Assembly (NCBI GenBank): GCA_964454685.1 | Contig: CAYVTZ010000009.1 | Coordinates: forward strand, 32,258 to 96,257 | Reading direction: 5' to 3' | DNA from: CAYVTZ01 sp964454685 | GTDB taxonomy: Bacteria; Bacillota; Clostridia; Christensenellales; Christensenellaceae | DNA length: 64,000 bases | Shown here: in pieces, positions 34,281-41,314 of the stretch | How positions within the stretch are numbered: the first letter of the stretch is position 1 | Layout of the letters: every line of letters begins with the position of its first letter | Made by a program: the position numbers and the translations under genes | The notes under the pieces: model-generated | Told to the model about the DNA's origin: nothing | Database searches by the model: none | What the model saw: only the letters and a program-made list of their open reading frames with translations

Positions 34281-34706
34281 ATGGAATCGGTGAAGGAAGT
34301 GAAAAACAAAATACGTGAGCTGTACTGGGAGAAGCAGGGAAACTGCGCGCATGCAATGCTGCATTGCCTTGGAGAGCTGATGCAGATTGAACTGGATGCG
34401 CAGGTGTTTGCAAGCGTTGCGGGGCTGCACGGCGCGGAAAAGCTGGGGGCGCACTGCGGCCTTGCGTTGGCGGGGCAGATGTTTATTGCGATTTATGACC
34501 GGCAAGCGAACAGGGATGAGGCTTCCGTGATCGCGCATTGCACACGATATGCGGAGGTTTTTCGAAACACATTCACTACGCTGGTGTGCAGAGAACTGCG
34601 GCTGAACGGATATCGCTCCACGGACCCGCGTCACTGCTGCGAACAGCTTACCTGCGATGCGATTACAGTCACGTACAATTTTTTACAGCGATCTGACATA
34701 ATATGA
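34281..34706 (+). CDS. Divergent C_GCAxxG_C_C-type putative redox protein
   Basis: A 141-aa protein resembling the C_GCAxxG_C_C family (putative redox-active proteins). The opening helix carries KQGNCAHAMLHCLGE, the middle has GAHCGLALAG in the place of the family's CGA..GA motif, and the C-terminal part has LVCRELR and HCCEQLTCDA, matching the later cysteine positions. The classic GCAxxG glycine pattern is altered, so this is a divergent member. AGGGGGAA precedes the ATG. A clearer member is encoded at 53141-53569. Confidence 0.65.
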   Translation: MESVKEVKNKIRELYWEKQGNCAHAMLHCLGELMQIELDAQVFASVAGLHGAEKLGAHCGLALAGQMFIAIYDRQANRDEASVIAHCTRYAEVFRNTFTTLVCRELRLNGYRSTDPRHCCEQLTCDAITVTYNFLQRSDII

Positions 34707-35071
34707 CGCCCGAATGCCATTGCGGAATGTGCCTGACCGGGTCGATTTTCATAAAATCCATCCAATCGAGTGCAGGGATTTCGAGCAGTTTGGTCTGAAA
34801 TCGCTGCACTGAAACAAGGAAAAAAGCGCGTAGCGGTTTAGCTGCAACGCTGCTTTTTGTTTGTGCGCACACGAAGCGCTGAAACGACAGGAATGGCGGA
34901 CTGCGCGCAATGCATACCGAACGCCCGTATGAACTTTTTGGCAAACTATGGCAAAAGGGAGAGTTTGTGTAAGGTTAATTCGGAAACAAAAATCACATTT
35001 GTCCTTGAAACCGTGGGATTTTTTTGGTAAAATCATATACAGAATCAAAATTAGAATGGGGGAGTGTTGGA
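34707..35071. other. 365-bp intergenic region before mtrB
   Basis: No gene is visible. AAAAGCGCGTAGCG...CAACGCTGCTTTTT at about 34824-34860 is a likely terminator of the preceding gene. The mtrB promoter lies at 35005-35033. I see no (G/U)AG repeat array, so mtrB does not obviously control itself. Confidence 0.55.
35005..35033 (+). promoter_or_regulatory. sigma-A promoter of mtrB
   Basis: TTGAAA (35005-35010), 17 bp, TAAAAT (35028-35033), 38 bp before the mtrB start. Confidence 0.65.
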
Positions 35072-35302
35072 ATGGAGAATCTGGAACGACAGGACTGCAT
35101 TGTCATCAAGGCGTTGCAGCATGGCGTGAACGTAATCGGCATGACGCGCGGGAAGGACACCCGATTGCAACATACCGAGAAGCTAAATAGCGGCGAAGTG
35201 ATGCTGGTGCAGTTTACAGACAACATTTCCGCCATTAAAATAACGGGACAGGCACGGATTCTGACCCAGCATGGCGAGATCATGTCCGGCGACGAGGAAT
35301 GA
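35072..35302 (+). CDS. mtrB: trp RNA-binding attenuation protein (TRAP)
   Basis: TRAP forms an 11-subunit ring that, with bound tryptophan, wraps (G/U)AG-repeat RNA and attenuates trp genes. This 76-aa protein aligns without gaps to my memory of Bacillus MtrB: VIKA, GVNVIGMTRGKDT, HTEKLNSGEV, QFTDNISAIK and HGEIMS all match, and numbering coincides. Thr25, Gly27, Asp29 and Thr30 of the tryptophan pocket region are present. RNA-contact Lys37 and Lys56 are kept, but the third, Arg58, is Thr. GGGGGAG lies before ATG 35072; an in-frame upstream ATG (35024) lies inside the promoter. No trp operon or anti-TRAP gene is in the window. Confidence 0.92.
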   Translation: MENLERQDCIVIKALQHGVNVIGMTRGKDTRLQHTEKLNSGEVMLVQFTDNISAIKITGQARILTQHGEIMSGDEE

Positions 35303-35363
35303 GCGGGGATTACGCCCTTAGAACAAACTAAATTAAAATTTTGACATACGGTGGTAAGAGCAA

Positions 35364-36338
35364 ATGAAAAGAAGAATCGGTATTTTGACAAGTGGCGGCG
35401 ATACGCCGGGTATGAACGCATGTATCCGCTCGGTTGTGATGGCGGCGGACGCGGCGGGCTTTTCCGTCATGGGCGTGATGAAGGGATATTCCGGACTGAT
35501 TGAAGGCCGGGTGGAGCGCATTAAGACGGAGGATGTGGACGGCATTGGCGAAAAGGGCGGCACCATTCTCAAGACGGCGCGCTGCGAAGAATTTAAAACC
35601 AAAGAAGGACAGCAGAAGGCCTTGCAGGTGATTAAGGCGTTTGACATTTCCGGCATGGTGGTGATCGGCGGCGACGGAAGTTTTCAAGGGGCGAAGGTTT
35701 TGAGCCACCTGAATGTGCCGACCATCGGTATTCCCGGCACCATCGACAACGATCTTGCGTATACGGATTTTACCATCGGCTTTGACACGGCGGTCAACTG
35801 CGTGATCGGTGAGATGTCTAAGATTCGTGACACGATGAATTCGCATGAGCGCGTGGGCGTGATTGAAGTAATGGGCAACAAATGCGGTGACATTGCGCTA
35901 TACGCGGCAATCGCAGGTGGTGCGGAGCACTTGATCATTCCTGAGATCGATTTTGACATCGACTATATTTGCGAGAAAATCGTGGGCAGCCGCATCAAGG
36001 GCAAGATGACAAGCATTGTGTTGATTGCAGAAGGCGCGGGCAAGGGCGAGGCCATTGCAAACTATATGCGCGCGAAGGCGCATTTGGACGCGAAAGCGAT
36101 TGTGCTGGGATACATTCAGCGCGGCGGCGCACCGTCCTCCATTGACAGAATCCGTGCGACACGCATGGGGATTCAAGCCGTAAAGCTGCTTTCGCAGGGC
36201 ATCGGCAACCGTGTGGTAGGCATGCGCGATCATCGCATACTGGACGAGGACATTGACGCGGCACTTTCGAAAGAGCTGGTGTTCCGCAGAGATTTATACG
36301 AAGAATTTAAGATCGTTTCTGAAAACGTAGATCGCTGA
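35364..36338 (+). CDS. pfkA: ATP-dependent 6-phosphofructokinase
   Basis: Phosphorylates fructose 6-phosphate with ATP, the committed step of glycolysis. The 324-aa protein is of standard bacterial type: GILTSGGDTPGMNA, KGYSGLIEG, VVIGGDGSFQGA with Gly at the position that selects ATP, GIPGTIDNDLAYTDFTIGFDTA with the catalytic Asp, 'EVMGNKCGDIA', and GYIQRGGAPSSIDR. It starts 61 nt after mtrB and may be cotranscribed with it. A terminator follows at 36358-36400. A second, different PFK is encoded at 49623. Confidence 0.97.
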   Translation: MKRRIGILTSGGDTPGMNACIRSVVMAADAAGFSVMGVMKGYSGLIEGRVERIKTEDVDGIGEKGGTILKTARCEEFKTKEGQQKALQVIKAFDISGMVVIGGDGSFQGAKVLSHLNVPTIGIPGTIDNDLAYTDFTIGFDTAVNCVIGEMSKIRDTMNSHERVGVIEVMGNKCGDIALYAAIAGGAEHLIIPEIDFDIDYICEKIVGSRIKGKMTSIVLIAEGAGKGEAIANYMRAKAHLDAKAIVLGYIQRGGAPSSIDRIRATRMGIQAVKLLSQGIGNRVVGMRDHRILDEDIDAALSKELVFRRDLYEEFKIVSENVDR

Positions 36339-36357
36339 TCTACCCAAACAGAAAATG

Positions 36358-36400
36358 CCCGCAGGCGCCAAAGATAGGCGTCTGCGGCTTTCTTGTTTTT
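36358..36400 (+). terminator. Intrinsic terminator after pfkA
   Basis: CCGCAGGCGCC / GGCGTCTGCGG stem (one G-U pair) with a 7-nt loop, followed by CTTTCTTGTTTTT. Confidence 0.8.
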
Positions 36401-36442
36401 GCTGATGCGGAACAAGGGATTATTTTTTTCACGGGGGAATGG

Positions 36443-37477
36443 ATGAACACATTTGCAGTGCCCAACGGGGTCAAAATCGGTCAGAACAATCTATACGAGG
36501 AGCTGGCACACATTCTGAAACCGGAATCGCGCGTGATGCTGCTGGTGGACCGGACGGTGGATGAGCTGTATGGGAAGGATGTATATGCGTTTGCGGGCGG
36601 GCGCGTGGACTATCTGAAGCGTGAGTTTGTACGGACGGGCTCGCTGCGCGAGGCGCTGTTGAATGCGTATTACATTGTCAACAAAGAGATCGACATTGTG
36701 ATTGCGATGGGCGGCGGCAAGGTGCTGGATGTGGGGAAATATGCTTCCTCTATGGCGGAGCAGACCTTTGTGAGCATTCCTACCTCGATTTCGCATGACG
36801 GTGTGGCATCCCCGATTGCTGTGTTAAAGTGCGATCAGGGTGATGTACGATCTTTGATGTGCAAGATTCCCGAATACATTGTGATGGACCTTGAAATCAT
36901 TAAGAGCGCGCCGCGCAAGCTGATTTTAGCGGGGCTGGGCGACTTGATTTCCAATATCACCGCGCTGCGGGATTGGCAGAAATCCGTTGCCAAAGGCGTT
37001 TCTAAGATGGATGACTTTGCGTTTATCATTTCAGGAACGGCGGTGCGCGCCATTTTGCAGTATACGAACCCGAGACTTGAGGACATTGAGTTTTTGACGC
37101 AGCTTGCGGAATCGGTGGTGCTGAGCGGTCTTGCCATGAACATTACGCGCAACACCAGCCCATCAAGCGGCGCGGAGCATTTGATCAGTCACGCGATTGA
37201 CGCGATGGGCAAGGGTACGCTACACGGGATTCAGGCGGCGACGGCAACCATTTTGATTGAGTATTTATACGGCGGCGATTACCGGTGGATTCGCAGCTTT
37301 TTGAAATCTTTTGGCATTCCCGTGACCTTTGAAGAGCTGGGACTGACAAAAGAGGACTTTGTGCGGGCGGTGCGGCTGGCACCTTCTACACGCAAAAATC
37401 GTTATACCATCCTCAACGAGATTTCGATGGAGGAAAAGGACTTGATTCAACTATATGATAAAGTTTATGGAGGATAA
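36443..37477 (+). CDS. sn-glycerol-1-phosphate dehydrogenase (AraM/EgsA family)
   Basis: Reduces dihydroxyacetone phosphate to glycerol 1-phosphate with NAD(P)H; in Bacillus AraM supplies G1P for heptaprenylglyceryl phosphate. The 344-aa protein has the Rossmann GGGKVLDVGKYAS motif and the family hallmarks PTSISHDGVASPIAVL and SGAEHLISHAIDAM, whose His residues bind the metal. It is followed 3 nt later by a NagD/AraL-type phosphatase, recalling the araL-araM pair in the Bacillus arabinose operon, and then by xylulokinase. A general iron-containing alcohol dehydrogenase is a less likely reading because of the SHDG motif. Confidence 0.88.
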   Translation: MNTFAVPNGVKIGQNNLYEELAHILKPESRVMLLVDRTVDELYGKDVYAFAGGRVDYLKREFVRTGSLREALLNAYYIVNKEIDIVIAMGGGKVLDVGKYASSMAEQTFVSIPTSISHDGVASPIAVLKCDQGDVRSLMCKIPEYIVMDLEIIKSAPRKLILAGLGDLISNITALRDWQKSVAKGVSKMDDFAFIISGTAVRAILQYTNPRLEDIEFLTQLAESVVLSGLAMNITRNTSPSSGAEHLISHAIDAMGKGTLHGIQAATATILIEYLYGGDYRWIRSFLKSFGIPVTFEELGLTKEDFVRAVRLAPSTRKNRYTILNEISMEEKDLIQLYDKVYGG

Positions 37478-37480
37478 GGG

Positions 37481-38314
37481 ATGCAACACGCGGCGCACAG
37501 CGGTATGACACCGCTTGGAAAGCTGAAAGAGATCGATTGTTTTGTGCTGGATATGGACGGCACGATCAATTTGGGATACACATTGATTGATGGCGCGAAG
37601 GAGTTTATCGAGCATTTGCAGGCCTCGGGCACGGATTTTTACTTTTTTACGAACAATTCTTCCAAGGCGCCTACGGACTATGTAAATAAGCTGGAAAAGC
37701 TTGGATTTACCGGCATGACGCGCGAGCGTATCATGACATCGGGTGATGTGATGATTCATTATTTGAACACGCATTGCACGGGCGTGCCGCGTGTTTATCT
37801 GGCGGGAACGCCGGAACTGGAACGGCAATTTGTGCAGGCGGGCGTTGAACTGGTGCAGTCTGACGGTCATCCGGTGGATTTTGCTGTGCTGGGATTCGAC
37901 ACTACGTTCAACTTTGAAAAGGCGGATATGCTGTGCCGTTTGGTGAGCCGGGGGGTGCCCTTTGTGGCGACGAACATTGACCGCGTTTGCCCTTTGGAAG
38001 GCGGGAAATTTTTGCCTGATTGTGCCTCGATGGCGAGTATGATCACAGTGGCGACCGGGGTGGAGCCAAGATTTGTGGGAAAGCCTTTTGCAGAGACGGT
38101 GGAGTATATTCTTGCCAAGACAGGACATGAAAAAACGCGCACCGCGATGGTGGGAGACCGTGTTTACACGGATGTAAAAACTGCCGTGAACGGCGGGCTG
38201 GTGGGCATTGCGGTGCTGTCCGGCGAGGTGACATACCAAGAGATTTTGGAGGGGGATGTGGAGCCGACTTACATTTTGGACAGCGTAAGGGATATCTATG
38301 ACGCGATCCGGTAA
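37481..38314 (+). CDS. HAD-IIA sugar phosphatase (NagD/AraL-like)
   Basis: A 277-aa HAD subclass IIA hydrolase. Motifs: nucleophile loop FVLDMDGTINLG, FFTNNSSKAP, the cap region (about 90-200) with NIDRVCPLEGG, and the final VGDRVYTDVKTAVNGG. AraL and NagD relatives dephosphorylate a range of sugar phosphates and can limit their accumulation. GGAGG precedes the ATG, 3 nt after the G1P dehydrogenase stop, so the two are coupled. Confidence 0.93.
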   Translation: MQHAAHSGMTPLGKLKEIDCFVLDMDGTINLGYTLIDGAKEFIEHLQASGTDFYFFTNNSSKAPTDYVNKLEKLGFTGMTRERIMTSGDVMIHYLNTHCTGVPRVYLAGTPELERQFVQAGVELVQSDGHPVDFAVLGFDTTFNFEKADMLCRLVSRGVPFVATNIDRVCPLEGGKFLPDCASMASMITVATGVEPRFVGKPFAETVEYILAKTGHEKTRTAMVGDRVYTDVKTAVNGGLVGIAVLSGEVTYQEILEGDVEPTYILDSVRDIYDAIR

Positions 38315-38417
38315 ACAACTGTATTATAACAAGTGATACGGATTTAAAAACCGCATGGCTGTGGGGATGTGTGGATCAGAATATAAAACAGTGGAAAGAC
38401 ACAGGAGGTTTTGGAAC

Positions 38418-39917
38418 ATGCAATACATTTTGGGAATCGACGTGGGAACCAGCGGGGTCAAGTGCCTCGTGATGACAGAGCAGGGCAAAGTGGCGGCATC
38501 CGTGACAAAGGGGTATCCGCTGTATACGCCCAAGCCGGCGTGGTCGGAACAGGATCCTGCGGACTGGTGGAGCGGCACCAAGGAAGCCATTGCGGAGTTG
38601 CTGGCAGATATGGGGAATATCAATATCACGGCGGTGGGATTTTCCGGTCAGATGCACGGACTGGTGGCACTGGACTGCGACAACAACGTGATTCGCAATG
38701 CGATTTTGTGGAACGATCAGCGAACAGGCGAGGAATGCGAGCAGGTGATTGCGGCGGCGGGCGGCATTGACGGCCTGGTATCCTACACCAACAACAACAT
38801 GCTGACCGGCTTTACGGGCGGCAAAATCGTGTGGGTGAAGAACCACGAGCCGGAAAATTTTGCGAAGATCGCAAAATTTTGTATGCCCAAAGATTACATT
38901 CGCTTCTGCCTTTCGGGAGATGTGGCGACAGACGTTTCCGAGGCTTCCGGCACGGGCTTTTTCAATGTGAAGGAGCGCGCGTGGTCGCAAGAACTGATTG
39001 CGAAGCTGGGATTGCCGATGAGCATTTTCCCCAAGGTGGTTGAATCGGACGCGCCAACAGGCGTGGTCAGCGCGCAGGCGGCGGCTGAAACAGGGTTGCC
39101 GGCGGGCATTCCCATTTATGGTGGCGGCGGCGACGCGGTGATCCAAAACACGGGCATGGGCATTGTGAAGCAGGGTACGCTGGGTATTGTGATGGGTACA
39201 TCCGGTGTGGTGGCGACTGCAATGAACAGCTTTGGCGTGAACGAGGGCGGTAAATTGCAGTTTTTCTGCAACAATGCGGCGGGAAAATATATGGCATTTG
39301 GCTGCCAGCTTTCCTGCGCAGGCTCAATGGAGTGGTTTAAGAACACTTTTTACGCGAATTTGGAGAAGCCGTTTGGCCCCATCAACGAAGGTGCGGAGCA
39401 GTCCGGCATCGGCGCAAATGGCGTGGTATTCTTGCCGTATCTTTCGGGAGAGCGCTGCCCGTATCCGGATCCGAATGCGCGCGGCGTATTCTATGGTCTT
39501 TCCTTGATCAGCAATCTAGGCGATATGGCGCGTGCTGTTATGGAGGGTGTGACATTTGGCCTGTATCAAATGTATGAATTGATTATGAAAACCAATCCCT
39601 CGCTAAAATTTGATGAGATTATTTTGTCGGGCGGCGGCGCGAATTCCGCGTTGTGGAAGCAGATTGTTGCGGATATCTTTGGCTTGCCGGTGCGCATTTT
39701 AGCGGGAGCCGCGGAGGGCGGCGCGTTTGGCGCGGCGTTGGTTGCCGCGGTAGGCGAAGGGATATTCCCGAATCTTGAGGCGGCGGCAGATGTGCATGCG
39801 ACGCAAGAAATTGTACAGCCGAATGCGCAGAATCATGCGGCTTATGCACCTGTGAAGGCAGTATATGACAAGCTGTATTTTGACCTGAAAGACACATTTG
39901 AGATGGCGTCGAAGTAA
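38418..39917 (+). CDS. xylB: Xylulokinase (FGGY family)
   Basis: Phosphorylates D-xylulose to D-xylulose 5-phosphate. 499 aa from ATG 38418, which is preceded by CAGGAGG; the frame upstream to 38355 lacks a ribosome site. The first ATPase-fold domain shows YILGIDVGTSGVKCLVM, GFSGQMHGLVALD and ILWNDQRTGEEC, the xylulokinase-specific set; the second shows GGGGDAVIQNTG, 'FLPYLSGERCPYPDP' and the FGGY signature region ILSGGGANSALWKQIVADIF. Xylose isomerase is not in the window, so the sugar route is incomplete here. Confidence 0.93.
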   Translation: MQYILGIDVGTSGVKCLVMTEQGKVAASVTKGYPLYTPKPAWSEQDPADWWSGTKEAIAELLADMGNINITAVGFSGQMHGLVALDCDNNVIRNAILWNDQRTGEECEQVIAAAGGIDGLVSYTNNNMLTGFTGGKIVWVKNHEPENFAKIAKFCMPKDYIRFCLSGDVATDVSEASGTGFFNVKERAWSQELIAKLGLPMSIFPKVVESDAPTGVVSAQAAAETGLPAGIPIYGGGGDAVIQNTGMGIVKQGTLGIVMGTSGVVATAMNSFGVNEGGKLQFFCNNAAGKYMAFGCQLSCAGSMEWFKNTFYANLEKPFGPINEGAEQSGIGANGVVFLPYLSGERCPYPDPNARGVFYGLSLISNLGDMARAVMEGVTFGLYQMYELIMKTNPSLKFDEIILSGGGANSALWKQIVADIFGLPVRILAGAAEGGAFGAALVAAVGEGIFPNLEAAADVHATQEIVQPNAQNHAAYAPVKAVYDKLYFDLKDTFEMASK

Positions 39918-39935
39918 ATACGATCCAACGAATAG

Positions 39936-39967
39936 AAATCCCTGCGGCGCTTGCGGGGATTTTTTTG
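39936..39967 (+). terminator. Intrinsic terminator after xylB
   Basis: AAATCCCTGC / GCGGGGATTT stem (one wobble pair) with a 7-nt loop, followed by T residues. Confidence 0.8.
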
Positions 39968-40029
39968 TTGTGTGACTAAACGAGAGGATAGTGGGTTGAC
40001 CTAGCAAATTGGGAAGTGACGAAACTTCT

Positions 40030-40118
40030 AATCGCCATCAGGCGCAGCGAGCAAGATGCTCTTAGGCTTGCGCAAGCTGCCCGCTAAGCTGATGGTGCCT
40101 GACGAGCGGGCAGTTTTT
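40030..40118 (+). ncRNA. Possible structured RNA with terminator
   Basis: Three helices can form in 89 nt: GAGCA/TGCTC (40049-40061), the palindrome GCTTGCGCAAGC (40066-40077), and a terminator stem CTGCCCGCT (40077-40085) / AGCGGGCAG (40105-40113) followed by five T. Loop sequences CTGATGG (40089-40095) and GTGCCTG (40095-40101) can pair with CCATCAG (40035-40041) and CAGGCGC (40039-40045). I see no strong promoter directly before it and match it to no known class. Confidence 0.4.
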
Positions 40119-40132
40119 AATGTTCAAATTGT

Positions 40133-40161
40133 TTGACATATTAGATCAACGGATATATAAT
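40133..40161 (+). promoter_or_regulatory. Full-consensus sigma-A promoter
   Basis: TTGACA (40133-40138), exactly 17 bp, TATAAT (40156-40161): both hexamers are the consensus. It faces the SRPBCC-marR pair 210 bp downstream. Confidence 0.9.
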
Positions 40162-40187
40162 AAGTATACATAATATAAGTAAACATA
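40161..40187 (+). promoter_or_regulatory. Two tandem TAAGTAwACwTA boxes, candidate MarR operators
   Basis: TAAGTATACATA (40161-40172) and TAAGTAAACATA (40176-40187) start 15 bp apart, abutting the -10 box and covering the expected transcription start. A third copy, TAAGTAAACTTA, lies at 40341-40352. Confidence 0.6.
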
Positions 40188-40340
40188 TGAAATTTGTTTA
40201 TGAGATGTGATTAAAGAAAGGATGCCAGAGCATGAAGCTTGAGGCTCAGCATTGAACACACTGGTTCATAAGAAGAGGCGCCTGTTGCTTTGCAAATCTG
40301 ACCTCAATGCGGGCTATCTGATCGAAGCCTGTATAAAAAA

Positions 40341-40352
40341 TAAGTAAACTTA
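40341..40352 (+). promoter_or_regulatory. Third TAAGTAAACTTA box before the SRPBCC gene
   Basis: A palindrome with 5-bp arms (TAAGT / ACTTA) placed directly upstream of the AGGAG ribosome site of the gene at 40372. It is the most symmetric of the three boxes. Confidence 0.55.
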
Positions 40353-40371
40353 GAATCAAAAGGAGTAGAAT

Positions 40372-40770
40372 ATGTATCGATATGAAAAGACGGTTGCAGG
40401 CAACATCAACCGTAAGAAATTATGGGAGTGTTACGCGGATGTATCGCGCTGGAAGGACTGGGATATGGATGTGGAGGAGGTGGTGCTGCACGGCGCATTT
40501 ACGGACGGAACCGGTGGCGTTTTGACCATGAAAAACGGGCAGGCACTGCCCTTTACGCTGGAGGATGTGGTAGATGAGTGCGCATTCACCACAAGATCGC
40601 GCATGGGAGAAATCTCCATTGCGCTGATTCATCGTATATCCGAGCGCTCTATCACGCATGTGGTTGTGGTAGAAGGCGGGAGTGATGCGCAAACAGCAGG
40701 GATCGGCGCGGGTATTACGGCGCATTTGCCTGCAACGTTGGAGCGCTTGCTTGATTTGGTGGTGCAATGA
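40372..40770 (+). CDS. SRPBCC (START-like) family protein
   Basis: A 132-aa small protein of the polyketide cyclase/START-like fold by pattern: N-terminal beta strand, then a helix with 'LWECYADVSRWKDWDMDVEEVVL', the usual W..WD motif of the family, alternating strands, and a long C-terminal helix (LPATLERLLDLVV). Such proteins bind hydrophobic ligands; the ligand is unknown. AAAGGAG precedes the ATG. The stop overlaps the marR start by 4 nt (ATGA), so the two are coupled, and the ligand-binding protein may act with the regulator. Confidence 0.8.
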   Translation: MYRYEKTVAGNINRKKLWECYADVSRWKDWDMDVEEVVLHGAFTDGTGGVLTMKNGQALPFTLEDVVDECAFTTRSRMGEISIALIHRISERSITHVVVVEGGSDAQTAGIGAGITAHLPATLERLLDLVVQ

Positions 40771-41213
40771 AAGGGTCAAAATACCGATCGCATGAGGAAA
40801 GCGTCGGGCTACTGTTTTGGCAGGTTTCCACGCTTTGGCAGCGCGCAATTAAAAGTGTGCTGCGGCCATTTGATTTGACGCACACGCAGTATGTGATTCT
40901 TGCTGTGATTGCAGAATTGAGTGATGCGAATGCGTACATCACGCAGAAGAAAATATCTGATTTTTCGATGATCGACCCAATGACCGTTTCCTCTACGCTG
41001 CGTCTGTTGGAGAAAAAAGGTTTGGCGCAAAGAATCCAAAGCAGGCTGGATAGCCGCGCCAATACGATCTGTAACACAGAGCAGGGTATGAAACGACTGA
41101 AAAAAGCGATCAAAGCTGTGGAAACGGTGGACACACATTTTTTTGTAGATGCAAACATGGATGTGAAGCGGTTTCAAAAGCTGCTTTTGAAGTTGAAGGA
41201 TGCGAATGAGTAA
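40767..41213 (+). CDS. MarR-family transcriptional regulator
   Basis: A 148-aa winged-helix regulator. The dimerisation helix leads into the DNA-binding part: LTHTQYVILAVIAEL, 'YITQKKISDFSMIDPMTVSSTLRLLEKKGLAQR' (recognition helix) and the wing SRLDSRANTICNTEQGM with its conserved D.R. MarR proteins are usually repressors that bind short palindromes near their own promoter and release them on binding phenolic or other small ligands. The repeated TAAGTAwACwTA boxes upstream of this operon are the natural candidate sites. Confidence 0.92.
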   Translation: MKGSKYRSHEESVGLLFWQVSTLWQRAIKSVLRPFDLTHTQYVILAVIAELSDANAYITQKKISDFSMIDPMTVSSTLRLLEKKGLAQRIQSRLDSRANTICNTEQGMKRLKKAIKAVETVDTHFFVDANMDVKRFQKLLLKLKDANE

Positions 41214-41271
41214 AGCGAGACAAGAAAGGGCGCAGGGCGATCAACCATGAAAACATGGCATGGATAAAAGG

Positions 41272-41300
41272 AAAAGAGATGCGAGCTTGCATCTCTTTTT
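41272..41300. terminator. Bidirectional intrinsic terminator
   Basis: Perfect 11-bp stem AAAAGAGATGC / GCATCTCTTTT with a 6-nt loop, between the convergent marR and DUF389 genes. Confidence 0.9.
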
Positions 41301-41314
41301 GCTGCACGACTGCG

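Larger units (their letters stand above)
39968..40371. other. Structured intergenic region before the SRPBCC-marR operon
   Basis: No gene is visible. From left to right it holds a structured RNA-like element ending in a terminator (40030-40118), a consensus promoter (40133-40161), two boxes at 40161-40187, a leader of about 150 nt without a convincing frame, and a third box at 40341-40352 just before the ribosome site. Confidence 0.65.
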
